Shown piece after piece: positions 20,074-28,607 of a DNA stretch of 64,000 bases. The notes under the pieces were generated by a model. It did no database searches, was not told where the DNA came from, and saw nothing but the letters and a program-made list of their open reading frames with translations. How positions within the stretch are numbered: position 1 is the stretch's first letter; each line of letters starts with the position of its first letter. The stretch is taken from contig NZ_RCCC01000001.1 of NCBI RefSeq assembly GCF_003663825.1, positions 4,658,501 to 4,722,500 on the forward strand, read 5' to 3'. This DNA is from Acidovorax sp. 106. GTDB lineage: Bacteria; Pseudomonadota; Gammaproteobacteria; Burkholderiales; Burkholderiaceae_C. The translations under genes were made by a program, and so were the position numbers.

Positions 20074-21522
20074 ATGCAGAATGGCACCATGCAACTGAAC
20101 TACATCGCCAACGCCTCCGTTCCGTCTGCCTCTGGCCGCACGCTTGCGGTGGTGGATCCTTCTGACGGCCAGCCCTTTGACGACATTCAGCGAAGCAACG
20201 CCGCCGACATCGACACGGCCGTGCACGCTGCGCGCCATTGCTACCACGCGGTGTGGCAACGCATGGCCCCGGCCGACCGGGGGCGGCTTTTGCAAAAGCT
20301 CTCGGCCAAGGTGCTTGAGCATGCCGACGAGCTGACGGCGCTGGAGCAGCGCGACTGCGGCAAGCCCACCAAACAGGCCCGTGCCGATGCCGTTGCGCTG
20401 GCGCGCTACTTTGAGTTCTACGCCGGGGCCTGCGACAAGCTGCATGGCGAAACCATCCCCTACCTGGACGGCTACAGCGTGCTCACCTGGCGCGAGCCGC
20501 ATGGTGTTACGGGCCACATCATCCCGTGGAACTACCCCATGCAGATCTTTGGCCGCAGCGTGGGCGGCGCGCTGGCGGCGGGCAATGTGTGCGTGGTCAA
20601 ACCTGCCGAAGACGCCTGCCTGTCGCTCATCCGCGTGGCGCAACTCGCGGCCGAGGTGGGCTTTCCGCCCGGCGCGATCAACATCGTGACGGGCTACGGG
20701 CACGAGGTAGGCGATGCGCTGGCCCGCCACCCCGGCATTGACCACATCAGCTTCACCGGCAGCCCCAAGGTGGGCACGCTCATCCAGCAAGTGGCGGCAG
20801 AGCGCCACTGCCCCGTGACGCTGGAGCTGGGCGGCAAAAGCCCCCAAATCATCTTTGCCGATGCCGACCTCGACGCCGCTGTGCCGGTGGTGCTCAACGC
20901 CATCGTGCAAAACGCCGGTCAGACCTGCTCGGCCGGATCGCGCGTGCTGATCGACTCGCTCATCTACGAGCCCCTGCTCGAGCGCCTGGGCCACGCCTTT
21001 GAAAAGCTGCGCGTGGGCCCCGCCGCCATGGACCTGGACGTGGGCCCGCTCATCCGCCAAAGCCAGCAGCAGCGTGTGTGGGACTTTTTGTCGGACGCGC
21101 AAGTGGCGGGCATCCCCATGGTGGCGCAAGGCGTGGTGGTGGACGAGGCGCCTGAGAGCGGCTTCTACCAGGCCCCCACCCTGCTGCGCGATGTGCCCGT
21201 GGGCCACCGCCTGGCGCAAGAAGAAATTTTTGGCCCCGTGCTCTGCGCCATGGCCTTCCAGGACGAAGACCACGCGGTGGAGCTGGCCAACGCCACGCAG
21301 TTTGGGCTGGTGGCCGGCATCTGGACGCGCGACGGCGCACGCCAGTTCCGCATGGCCCGGCGGGTGCACAACGGGCAGGTGTTCATCAACAACTACGGTG
21401 CGGGCGGCGGGGTGGAGCTGCCGTTTGGCGGTGTCAAATCCAGCGGCTACGGGCGCGAGAAGGGGTTTGAGGCGCTGTATGGCTTCACCACCCTGAAGAC
21501 CGTGGCCATCAAGCACGGCTGA
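20074..21522 (+). CDS. NAD(P)-dependent aldehyde dehydrogenase family protein
   Basis: A 482-residue member of the ALDH superfamily, oxidising an aldehyde to the acid. Key residues: the substrate/cofactor segment GHIIPWNYPMQIFGR with the catalytic-support Asn, KPAEDACLS, FTGSPKVG, the general base Glu in TLELGGKSPQ, and the nucleophile Cys in NAGQTCSAGSRV. The C-terminus carries NNYGAGGGVELPFGG. The start is ATG 20074; ATG 20089 is an alternative and neither has a clear ribosome site. With the downstream DUF2889 and SDR genes it looks like part of a catabolic pathway; the substrate cannot be read from sequence. Confidence 0.92.
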   Translation: MQNGTMQLNYIANASVPSASGRTLAVVDPSDGQPFDDIQRSNAADIDTAVHAARHCYHAVWQRMAPADRGRLLQKLSAKVLEHADELTALEQRDCGKPTKQARADAVALARYFEFYAGACDKLHGETIPYLDGYSVLTWREPHGVTGHIIPWNYPMQIFGRSVGGALAAGNVCVVKPAEDACLSLIRVAQLAAEVGFPPGAINIVTGYGHEVGDALARHPGIDHISFTGSPKVGTLIQQVAAERHCPVTLELGGKSPQIIFADADLDAAVPVVLNAIVQNAGQTCSAGSRVLIDSLIYEPLLERLGHAFEKLRVGPAAMDLDVGPLIRQSQQQRVWDFLSDAQVAGIPMVAQGVVVDEAPESGFYQAPTLLRDVPVGHRLAQEEIFGPVLCAMAFQDEDHAVELANATQFGLVAGIWTRDGARQFRMARRVHNGQVFINNYGAGGGVELPFGGVKSSGYGREKGFEALYGFTTLKTVAIKHG

Positions 21523-21580
21523 GCTGGGCCGCCCGCTTACCCGCGAACGACTGCCAGAAACGACTGAACCCGGCCAAGCC

Positions 21581-22174
21581 ATGCCTCTGAGCCCCGCAGC
21601 CCCCCGCAAAGCCAGCCACATCCGCCGAGTGACCTACCAGGGCTACGAACGCGAAGACGGGCTGTGGGACATCGAGGCCGAGTTGCACGACAGCAAAGCG
21701 CACGACATGCCCTCCTTCCGGCGCGAGGGCGTTCGCCTGGCGGGCGATCCCATCCACCACATGTGGCTGCGCGTCACCATCGACCGGCAACTGGTGGTGC
21801 ACGCCATCGAAGCCGCCATGGATGCCCACCCGCTGCAAGACTGCCCCCAGGCCCGCCCGGCATTGCAAGGCATGGTGGGCACCTGCATGGCGCGCGGCTG
21901 GCGGCAGGCCATTGCACAGCACCTGGGCGGCGTAGCCAGCTGCACCCACCTGCGCGAGCTGCTGTTCAACATGGCCACCGCCGCCTTCCAGACCCTGCCC
22001 GCAGCCTTTGGCGGCGGTGACCCAGACACCCCGCCCCGCCACCTGGGCCAGTGCACAGGGTGGGACTTTGAGGGCAACGGCGTCAAAGAGTATTTCCCGC
22101 AGTTCTATGGGCGCGGGTCAGCCAATGTGCAGCCCTCTGGCCCATCGCATTCCTCAAGCAAAAAGAGCCTCTAG
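21581..22174 (+). CDS. DUF2889 family protein
   Basis: A 197-residue protein of DUF2889. Conserved stretches are VTYQGYEREDGLWDIEAELH near the N-terminus, HHMWLRVTIDRQLVVHAIEA, and CTHLRELLFNMATAA with the CTH motif. The family has no assigned function. The TAG stop (22172-22174) and the last residues come from a dispersed palindromic repeat (copy 4), so the C-terminal tail after about residue 180 is probably not ancestral. It sits between an aldehyde dehydrogenase and an SDR on the same strand. Confidence 0.85.
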   Translation: MPLSPAAPRKASHIRRVTYQGYEREDGLWDIEAELHDSKAHDMPSFRREGVRLAGDPIHHMWLRVTIDRQLVVHAIEAAMDAHPLQDCPQARPALQGMVGTCMARGWRQAIAQHLGGVASCTHLRELLFNMATAAFQTLPAAFGGGDPDTPPRHLGQCTGWDFEGNGVKEYFPQFYGRGSANVQPSGPSHSSSKKSL

Positions 22175-22207
22175 CGCTTATCCATAAAGCGCAAGCAGCT
22201 ATTAAAA
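22167..22207 (+). repeat. Dispersed palindromic repeat, family A, copy 4 (supplies a stop codon)
   Basis: GCCTCTAGCGCTTATCC... then AAAGCGCAAGCAGCTATTAAA. The TAG inside CTAGCGCT is the stop codon of the DUF2889 gene. Confidence 0.7.
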
Positions 22208-22241
22208 GCAGAGCAAACCACCCTTTACCAGGAGACCCCGC

Positions 22242-23003
22242 ATGCGCGTGCACAACAAATCCATCATCGTCACCGGCGCTGGCAATGGCATTGGCGAAGG
22301 CATTGCCAAACGCCTGGCCGAAGAAGGCGCCAACGTGCTGGTCAACGACATCCACACCGCAGGCGGCCAGCGCGTGGTGGCCGAGATCACGGCGGCCGGG
22401 GGCAAGGCCGCTTTCTTCCAGGCCGATGTCACGCAATCCGCCCAAGTCCAAGCCTTGGTGGCAGAGGCCGAGCGCCTGTTTGGCCGGCTCGATGCCATGG
22501 TGAACAACGCGGGCTGGACGCACCGCAACCGCCCCATGCTGGAGGTGAGCGAAGAAGAGTTCGACAAGGTCTTCGCCATCAACGTCAAGAGCATCTACCT
22601 CAGCGCCATCCACGCCGTGCCCGCGCTGCGCCGCACAGGCGGGGGCAGCCTCATCAACATTGCCTCCACCGCCGGGCTGCGCCCACGCCCGGGGCTGACT
22701 TGGTACAACGGTTCCAAGGGCGCAGTCATCACCATCAGCAAGTCGATGGCAGCCGAGCTGGGGCCCGACAACATCCGCGTCAACTGCCTGAACCCCGTCT
22801 TCAACCCCGACACCGGGCTGGCGGCAGAGTTTGCGGGCGGCCCGGTGGACGACGCCCGCCGCGCCAAGTTCCTGGCGACCATCCCGCTGGGGCGGTTTTC
22901 CACAGCACAAGACGTGGCGAATGCGGCGCTGTACCTCGCCAGCGACGAAGCCGCCTTCATCAGCGGCGTGTGCATTGAGGTGGACGGGGCGCGCTGCGTT
23001 TAA
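22242..23003 (+). CDS. Short-chain dehydrogenase/reductase (SDR) family protein
   Basis: A 253-residue classical SDR. The cofactor loop is TGAGNGIGEGIAKRL (about residues 10-24), NNAG lies in AMVNNAGWTHRN, the catalytic Ser is in NIASTAGL, and Tyr/Lys are in TWYNGSKGAVI. Asp in VNDIHTAG after strand 2 favours NAD(H). CAGGAGA precedes the ATG by nine bases. It is the third gene of the aldehyde dehydrogenase/DUF2889 run; an alcohol or ketone intermediate is the likely substrate. Confidence 0.93.
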   Translation: MRVHNKSIIVTGAGNGIGEGIAKRLAEEGANVLVNDIHTAGGQRVVAEITAAGGKAAFFQADVTQSAQVQALVAEAERLFGRLDAMVNNAGWTHRNRPMLEVSEEEFDKVFAINVKSIYLSAIHAVPALRRTGGGSLINIASTAGLRPRPGLTWYNGSKGAVITISKSMAAELGPDNIRVNCLNPVFNPDTGLAAEFAGGPVDDARRAKFLATIPLGRFSTAQDVANAALYLASDEAAFISGVCIEVDGARCV

Positions 23004-23178
23004 GAACCTGTTCCAAGAGCGGCTAGCACAACCCCCCTGGAGTCGTTGTCCCGTCTTGTCTTACCCCTGTACTGCCTGCCGCGGAACGCCTAGCCAGGGC
23101 CACTTCGCTGAGTCGTGTTTGCCGCTCTAAAGCCTATTGGCGATCTCTCTCAAGACCGCCAACAGCCCTCCCGGGACT

Positions 23179-24018
23179 TCAGCCCAGCACTTCGCGCAGG
23201 GCTGCGTCGTACAACGAGGTCAGCCGGTCCGTCACCTCCAGCAAGCGCTCGCTGGTGGTGGCCACGGCAGACATGCCCTGGGCATCGGGGTTGCGGCGCA
23301 TGGCGGTTTCAAAAAACAGCCACTGGGCCTGCCCCAGGTCCAGCTCGGTGCGGATGGCGGCGGTGGACACTGGCGCTGCCGCCAGGGCTTGCAGCGCCTG
23401 TTTGAACTCGGCGGCGTCGGCATTCATTTGGGTTTGCGATGCCTTGGGCTCCACGCCCGCTGCCATCAAGAAATAGTGCTTGGCCATGCGCTGCGACAGC
23501 ATGCGCTGGCGCCCTGCCAAACCCACGAGCTTGGCGCTGGGTGCGCGGGCCAGCTTTTCCAGCGCCTCGGTGGCGGTCTGCGCCGCAACCATCATGCGGT
23601 CGGCCTGCTCGGCCACCGCCACGGCCGATGCCTTCGAAGGCGCCACGGCCGTGAGCGTATTCAAGATGCTGTACTGCTTTTGCACCTCTTCCAGCTGGCG
23701 ACTCAGCTCGGCAGGCCAGGCACCCGCAGTGGAGCCCTTGGCCAAATCTGCGGCCCCGACCTGCGCTTGCTTGCGCGCTTTGGTCAGCACCTCCAGTGCG
23801 GCATCTGGCATCACACCAAGCTGCTGCTGGCAATAGGCCTTGGCCATGCGCTGCGACATCGCCCGGAACGAGCCCGACACGTTGATGGCCGCAGACAGCG
23901 CCATCTGCGCCTGCACGGTGGCCGCCCAGGTAGGCAACACCACGCCCGCCGTCACCCATTGCACAAGGCGCCGACGTTGGCGCGACCACGGAACCACGGT
24001 TGGATTGCTGCATGTCAT
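23179..24018 (-). CDS. Periplasmic PilJ-N (type IV pili chemotaxis transducer N-terminal) domain protein
   Basis: A 279-residue exported protein with two copies of the PilJ-type N-terminal domain (also the nitrate-sensing fold of NarX/NarQ and PilJ). The two repeat cores read SGSFRAMSQRMAKAY (about residues 48-62) and AGRQRMLSQRMAKHY (about 168-182). The N-terminus has a twin-arginine-like signal (RQRRRLVQW then a hydrophobic run ending VQAQ). It has no transmitter or kinase domain, so it is a free sensor or binding protein. It is divergent from moaA across a region with two FNR-like boxes, which points to anaerobic nitrate/nitrite metabolism; the ligand is inference. Confidence 0.85.
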   Translation of the reverse strand: MTCSNPTVVPWSRQRRRLVQWVTAGVVLPTWAATVQAQMALSAAINVSGSFRAMSQRMAKAYCQQQLGVMPDAALEVLTKARKQAQVGAADLAKGSTAGAWPAELSRQLEEVQKQYSILNTLTAVAPSKASAVAVAEQADRMMVAAQTATEALEKLARAPSAKLVGLAGRQRMLSQRMAKHYFLMAAGVEPKASQTQMNADAAEFKQALQALAAAPVSTAAIRTELDLGQAQWLFFETAMRRNPDAQGMSAVATTSERLLEVTDRLTSLYDAALREVLG

Positions 24019-24100
24019 GACGGAGCCTGCTTTCTGTCAAAGTAACTGGGGTAAACCCTTGAAGGTCATGGAATTGTCATGACAATGTCAACCCGCTCCG

Positions 24101-24114
24101 TTGCGCCAGATCAA
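24101..24114. promoter_or_regulatory. FNR/DNR-like box upstream of the PilJ-N gene
   Basis: TTGCGCCAGATCAA: one perfect half-site (ATCAA; TTGAT on the minus strand) and one with two mismatches to TTGAT-N4-ATCAA. Its centre is about 90 bp upstream of the PilJ-N start codon. Confidence 0.5.
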
Positions 24115-24170
24115 TATGCCGCCAGCAGCCCAAGGCGAAGATCCAGCCAAGTGCACAACCCGTCCCCGTC

Positions 24171-24184
24171 TTGACACGGATCAA
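24171..24184. promoter_or_regulatory. FNR-like box upstream of moaA
   Basis: TTGACACGGATCAA matches TTGAT-N4-ATCAA at nine of ten specified bases. Its centre is about 61 bp upstream of the moaA start codon. It would place molybdenum-cofactor synthesis under an FNR/ANR/DNR-type anaerobic activator. Confidence 0.65.
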
Positions 24185-24238
24185 GACAATGAAGGACTTG
24201 CCTGGTGTGGGAAACAGGCCTTCGGGCACAATTCGGCC

Positions 24239-25375
24239 ATGGCTGAACGTGTCATTCCCCTGGTGGACCTGCGCCGCGCTGACTTGGCAGCCCTGGTTCC
24301 TTTGCACCCCTCGCAAGCCACTGGCTTGCTAGTGGACACCCTGGGGCGCCCGCTGCGCGACCTGCGCATCAGCGTGACGGACCGCTGCAACTTCCGCTGC
24401 AACTACTGCATGCCCAAGGAAGTGTTCGACAAGGACTACCCCTACCTGCCCCACAGCGCGCTGCTGAGCTTTGAAGAAATCACGCGGCTGGCGTCGCTGT
24501 TTCTGGCGCACGGGGTGCGCAAGATTCGCCTCACGGGCGGCGAGCCGCTGCTGCGCAAGAACATCGAAGACCTCATCGCCCAACTGGCGCAGCTGCGCAC
24601 GGTGGACGGCAAGGCGCCGGACCTGACGCTCACCACCAACGGATCGCTGCTGGCACGCAAGGCCAAGGCATTGAAGGAGGCGGGCTTGAACCGCGTGACG
24701 GTGAGCCTGGACGGACTGGACGACGCAGTCTTCCGCCGCATGAACGATGTGGACTTTCCGGTGGCCGATGTGCTGGCAGGCATTGATGCCGCGCAGGCCG
24801 CGGGGCTGTCGCAAATCAAGGTGAACATGGTGGTCAAGCGCGGCACCAATGACCATGAAATCTTGCCCATGGCCCGCCACTTTCGCGGCACGGGTACCAC
24901 GCTGCGCTTTATCGAATACATGGACGTGGGCGCCACCAACGGCTGGCGCATGGATGAGGTGCTGCCTTCGGCCGAGCTGGTCGCGCGCCTGCGCGCCGAG
25001 CTGCCGCTGGTGCCCCTGTCGCCCAGCAGCCCCGGCGAAACCGCCGAGCGCTGGGGCTATGCCGATGCCAGCGGGCAGTACGACCGCGCGCTGGGCGAGG
25101 TGGGCGTCATCAGCAGCGTGACGCAGGCGTTTTGCCACGACTGCAACCGCGCCCGCCTGTCCACCGAGGGCAAGCTGTACCTGTGCCTGTTCGCATCCCA
25201 AGGGCATGACCTGCGTGGCCTGCTGCGCAGCGGCGCCAGCGATGCAGACATTGCCGCTGCCATCGCGCCCATCTGGCAGCAGCGCAACGACCGGTATTCT
25301 GAACTGCGCAGCAGCCTGCCTGCTGATGCGGGCGCTGGCACGCGGCGGGTGGAGATGAGCTACATCGGTGGATAA
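24239..25375 (+). CDS. moaA: GTP 3',8-cyclase MoaA
   Basis: A 378-residue radical-SAM enzyme for the first step of molybdenum-cofactor synthesis, GTP to 3',8-cyclo-GTP (then cPMP with MoaC). The N-terminal SAM cluster is CNFRCNYC, the second 4Fe-4S cluster ligands are [18 protein letters not shown], and the C-terminus ends in the essential Gly-Gly (MSYIGG). ATG 24239 was chosen; the open frame extends 46 codons upstream through the FNR-like box and is not conserved. Downstream on the same strand come mobA, a GNAT gene, moeA and a thioredoxin gene. Confidence 0.96.
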   Translation: MAERVIPLVDLRRADLAALVPLHPSQATGLLVDTLGRPLRDLRISVTDRCNFRCNYCMPKEVFDKDYPYLPHSALLSFEEITRLASLFLAHGVRKIRLTGGEPLLRKNIEDLIAQLAQLRTVDGKAPDLTLTTNGSLLARKAKALKEAGLNRVTVSLDGLDDAVFRRMNDVDFPVADVLAGIDAAQAAGLSQIKVNMVVKRGTNDHEILPMARHFRGTGTTLRFIEYMDVGATNGWRMDEVLPSAELVARLRAELPLVPLSPSSPGETAERWGYADASGQYDRALGEVGVISSVTQAFCHDCNRARLSTEGKLYLCLFASQGHDLRGLLRSGASDADIAAAIAPIWQQRNDRYSELRSSLPADAGAGTRRVEMSYIGG

Positions 25376-25377
25376 CA

Positions 25378-25480
25378 TGGCACAACCCCCTGAGCGACTG
25401 CTTCGCCTCCCCCTTCTCTCGCGCTGCGCGCGGGAAGGGGGACGCAGCCCTCGCGGCGGGGCGGCGCGGCCGGCCAAGGC
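25378..25480 (+). repeat. GC-rich palindromic intergenic repeat between moaA and mobA
   Basis: CCCCCTGAGCG... followed by CTCCCCCTTCTC and, inverted, GGGAAGGGGGA: a long GC-rich hairpin of a type common in Comamonadaceae intergenic DNA. It has no T-run. It may attenuate or process the transcript between moaA and mobA. Confidence 0.5.
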
Positions 25481-25573
25481 CCTTGCTTGGCTGCCATGGC
25501 CTTGTGCGCAGTTCTGACTTCGAGGCCACGGGAAACTCTGGCCTGCGATCCTTTGAATAGTTAAAGAACACCA

Positions 25574-26200
25574 ATGATTGATACCCAAAACATCACCGGC
25601 CTTGTCCTCGCAGGGGGCCGAGGCACCCGCATGGGCGGGGTGGACAAAGGCCTGCAGAACTTTCGCGGCCTGCCGCTGGCGTTGCACACCTTGATGCGGC
25701 TGCAGATGCAGGTGGGCGCGTCGCTGGTCAATGCCAACCGCAACCTGGCGGCCTATGAATCGTTTGGCGCGCCGGTGTGGCCCGATGCCAGCAACGACTA
25801 CGCCGGGCCGCTGGCCGGTTTCCTGACCGGGCTGGAGCGCTGCGAAACCCCTTGGCTGCTGACGGTGCCGTGCGATACGCCACTGTTTCCCCTGGACCTG
25901 GCGGCCCGCATGGCGCAGGCTGCCGACGAGCAACAGGCAGAAATCGCCATGGCTGCTGCCCCTGAAGACGACGGCACCGGCCACACCACCGTGCGCACGC
26001 AGCCGGTGTTTTGCCTGCTGCGGGTGGACCTGCTCGAAAGCCTGGTGCGCTTTACCCAGGCCGGTGGGCGCAAGATCGATGCATGGACCGCCACGCACCG
26101 CTGCGTGACCGTGCCGTTTGACCAGCCCGGCGATGATCCCAAGGCGTTCTTCAACGCCAACACGCTGGCCGAGCTGCAGGCGCTAGAACGCGCAAGCTGA
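25574..26200 (+). CDS. mobA: Molybdenum cofactor guanylyltransferase MobA
   Basis: A 208-residue nucleotidyltransferase that attaches GMP to Mo-molybdopterin, giving the bis-MGD cofactor of DMSO-reductase-family enzymes such as nitrate reductases. The GTP loop [19 protein letters not shown] lies at residues ~10-28, and PCDTPLFP at about 99-106 supplies the Mg-binding Asp. The gene follows moaA after 198 bp and ends two bases before the GNAT gene. Its presence implies at least one bis-MGD enzyme elsewhere in the genome. Confidence 0.94.
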   Translation: MIDTQNITGLVLAGGRGTRMGGVDKGLQNFRGLPLALHTLMRLQMQVGASLVNANRNLAAYESFGAPVWPDASNDYAGPLAGFLTGLERCETPWLLTVPCDTPLFPLDLAARMAQAADEQQAEIAMAAAPEDDGTGHTTVRTQPVFCLLRVDLLESLVRFTQAGGRKIDAWTATHRCVTVPFDQPGDDPKAFFNANTLAELQALERAS

Positions 26201-26202
26201 CC

Positions 26203-26829
26203 ATGCCGCCCTTCCGCGCCGCACTCGCCACAAGCGCAACCATCGCCACAGACGCCCCTGCCGGCACCGCCCACCCGCAGCGCGCTGCCGTGCAGATACG
26301 CCCCCTGCAGGCCAGCGATGCTGCGGCCTACAAAGCCCTGCGTGACGAGGCCCTGCGCAGCGCGCCCGATGCGTTCACCTCCGACTACGAATCCTCGGTG
26401 GGCCGGTTGGCCGAGAGCTATGTGGGGCGGTTTGGCGACCCCGCTTCGGGCCAGTTTTTCCTGGGGGCGTTTGATGACACCGGCGCCCTGCTCGGTTGTG
26501 TGGGTTGCGAACGCGAGCAGCGCACCAAACAGCGGCACTGCGCCGTGGTGGTGGGCATGATGGTGGCGCCCCAGGCCCAGCGCCGTGGCCTTGGGCAGCA
26601 ACTGGTGGCGGCCTGCATCCAGCTGGCCCGCCAGGTGCCGGGGCTGACGCAACTGGTGCTCACCGTCACGGCCAGCAACACCCATGTGGTGCGGCTGTAC
26701 GAGCAAGCAGGTTTTCGCGCCTGGGGCCTGCTGCCGGGCGCTATCGTGGTCGACGGTGTACCTTACGACAAACTGCACATGCTGCTTTTGCTACCCTCTG
26801 CGCCCACCCCGGTCGCCATCGCCACCTAG
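26203..26829 (+). CDS. GNAT family N-acetyltransferase within the molybdenum-cofactor run
   Basis: A 208-residue acetyltransferase. After a ~30-residue Ala-rich lead comes the GNAT fold (VQIRPLQASDAAAYKALRDEA); the acetyl-CoA loop is MVAPQAQRRGLGQQLV (about residues 121-136) and LYEQAGFRAWG is motif B. It starts two bases after mobA and lies 61 bp before moeA, so it is probably cotranscribed with cofactor genes, but no role for acetylation in that pathway is known. The substrate is unknown. Confidence 0.9.
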   Translation: MPPFRAALATSATIATDAPAGTAHPQRAAVQIRPLQASDAAAYKALRDEALRSAPDAFTSDYESSVGRLAESYVGRFGDPASGQFFLGAFDDTGALLGCVGCEREQRTKQRHCAVVVGMMVAPQAQRRGLGQQLVAACIQLARQVPGLTQLVLTVTASNTHVVRLYEQAGFRAWGLLPGAIVVDGVPYDKLHMLLLLPSAPTPVAIAT

Positions 26830-26890
26830 AGCACCGCCCGCCCAAGGTGCAACGCGCCGTTTTACCCACCGACCCAACCACCGCTTTCGC

Positions 26891-28243
26891 ATGAAATCCA
26901 TCGCCCAGATTGCCGCCGAACTGGCCGGCTACGACCCCCAGGCCCTGCACGCAGACCAGGTCAACGCGTTTTTGCAGGCGCTGGTGCAGCCCGTGGAAGG
27001 CACCGAAGAAGTCGGCATCTTCGAGGCCCTGGGCCGCGTGCTGGCGCGCGATGTGATCTCGCCCATCAGCGTGCCACCGCACGACAACTCGGCCATGGAC
27101 GGCTATGCCTTTGCGGGCAGCCAGCTGGTGGCAGGCCAGCCGCTGACGCTGCGCAACATGGGCACGGCCCTGGCGGGCAAGGCCTGGGCAGGCACGGTGC
27201 AGCCCGGCGAATGCGTGAAGATCATGACCGGCGCCATCATGCCCGCCGGGCTGGACACGGTGGTGCCGCAGGAATTCACCACCGCGCAGGGCGAGCACAT
27301 CACCATCGCTGCCGATGTGCTGCGCCTGGGCGACAACCGCCGTTTCAAGGGCGAGGACCTAATGGAGGGCGGCGTGGCCCTGGCGCAAGGCGAGCTGCTC
27401 ACCCCCGCCGCGCTGGGCCTGGTGGCCAGCCTGGGGCTGAAGACGGTGACGGTATCGCGCCGCCTGCGGGTGGCCTATTTCTCGACCGGCGACGAAATCC
27501 TGAGCCTGGGCGAGCCCCTGCGCGAAGGCGCCGTGTACGACAGCAACCGCTACACGGTGTTTGGCCTGCTTTGCCGCCTGGGCGTGGAGGTGATCGACAT
27601 GGGTGTGGTGCGCGACGATCCAGCCCTGCTCGAAGCAGCCTTCACCGAAGCGGCGCAGCGCGCCGACGCCATCATCACCAGCGGCGGCGTGAGCGTGGGC
27701 GAGGCCGACCACACCCGCGCCATGATGAAAAAGCTGGGCGACGTGGCCTTCTGGCGCATCGCCATGCGACCCGGCCGCCCCATGGCCGTGGGGCGGATTG
27801 CCGCGCCAAATCTTGATATCAAATCAGCTCCTAGCGCTCAATCCACAAGCGCTGACAGCTATCAAAATGATATCAGCACCAACCCCGGCGGTGCCATTCT
27901 GTTTGGCCTGCCGGGCAACCCGGTGGCGGTGATGGTGACCTTCTTGGCCTTTGTGCGCCCAGCCTTGCTGCGCATGATGGGCAGCACCCGCCCTGCCCCG
28001 CCCCTGCTGCGCGCCACCAGTACCGAAGCCATCCGCAAAAAGCCTGGGCGCACCGAATACCAGCGCGGCACCGTCACCACCGCCCCTGACGGCAGCCTGC
28101 AGGTGCGCACCACCGGCAACCAGGGCTCGGGCGTGCTCAGCTCAATGGTGCAGGCCAACGGGCTCATCGTGCTGCACCACCAGCAGGGCAATGTAGCGGT
28201 GGGGGATACGGTGGATGTGATGGTGTTTGACGGCGTGATTTAA
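26891..28243 (+). CDS. moeA: Molybdopterin molybdenumtransferase MoeA
   Basis: A 450-residue enzyme that inserts molybdate into adenylylated molybdopterin. MoeA motifs: PPHDNSAMDGYAF (about 57-69), VKIMTGAIMPAGLDTVVPQE, YFSTGDEILSLGE, and TSGGVSVGEADHT. It is some 40 residues longer than typical MoeA. The excess includes a loop at about residues 308-329 (KSAPSAQSTSADSYQNDI) that is a family A repeat read in frame, just before the conserved FGLPGNPVAVMV. The flanking motifs are intact, so the enzyme should be functional. Confidence 0.94.
   Translation: MKSIAQIAAELAGYDPQALHADQVNAFLQALVQPVEGTEEVGIFEALGRVLARDVISPISVPPHDNSAMDGYAFAGSQLVAGQPLTLRNMGTALAGKAWAGTVQPGECVKIMTGAIMPAGLDTVVPQEFTTAQGEHITIAADVLRLGDNRRFKGEDLMEGGVALAQGELLTPAALGLVASLGLKTVTVSRRLRVAYFSTGDEILSLGEPLREGAVYDSNRYTVFGLLCRLGVEVIDMGVVRDDPALLEAAFTEAAQRADAIITSGGVSVGEADHTRAMMKKLGDVAFWRIAMRPGRPMAVGRIAAPNLDIKSAPSAQSTSADSYQNDISTNPGGAILFGLPGNPVAVMVTFLAFVRPALLRMMGSTRPAPPLLRATSTEAIRKKPGRTEYQRGTVTTAPDGSLQVRTTGNQGSGVLSSMVQANGLIVLHHQQGNVAVGDTVDVMVFDGVI
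27813..27875 (+). repeat. Dispersed palindromic repeat, family A, copy 5 (inside moeA)
   Basis: TTGATATCAAATCAGCTCCTAGCGCT... then AAGCGCTGACAGCTATCAAAATGATATCA. This is a near full-length copy with both flanks: the outer TGATATCA pair also forms an inverted repeat. It is in frame in moeA. Confidence 0.8.
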
Positions 28244-28258
28244 CAGAGGACCCGCGCC

Positions 28259-28585
28259 ATGCCCTATACCGCCCAACACCTGGCCGAGGCGCCCACCCGC
28301 GCTGCGTTAGACACGCTGCAAGGCACCACAGTGCTCGAATTTGGCACCCCCTGGTGCCCGCATTGCACAGGGGCGCAGCCGCTGATCGAACAGGCCCTGC
28401 AAGGCCTGCCCCAGGTGCAGCACATTAAGGTGGAAGACGGGCCCGGCCAGCGCCTGGGGCGCAGCTACAAGGTCAAGCTGTGGCCGACGCTCATCGTTTT
28501 GAAAGATGGGCAAGAACGGGCCCGCGCCGTGCGCCCCACCACCCGGGCCGAGGTGAACGAGGCGCTGCGCGCAGCGTTGGACTGA
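28259..28585 (+). CDS. Thioredoxin family protein with CPHC motif
   Basis: A 108-residue single-domain thioredoxin-fold protein without a signal peptide. The active site is TPWCPHCTGAQP (about residues 30-41): CPHC, as in DsbA, in place of the CGPC of thioredoxin. The cis-Pro segment KLWPTLIVLKDGQ is present. AGAGGA precedes the ATG by ten bases. The gene follows moeA by 15 bp, so it may be cotranscribed with the cofactor genes. Its redox partner is unknown. Confidence 0.9.
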   Translation: MPYTAQHLAEAPTRAALDTLQGTTVLEFGTPWCPHCTGAQPLIEQALQGLPQVQHIKVEDGPGQRLGRSYKVKLWPTLIVLKDGQERARAVRPTTRAEVNEALRAALD

Positions 28586-28607
28586 GCCGCGCGGGCCAAC
28601 GTCCCGG

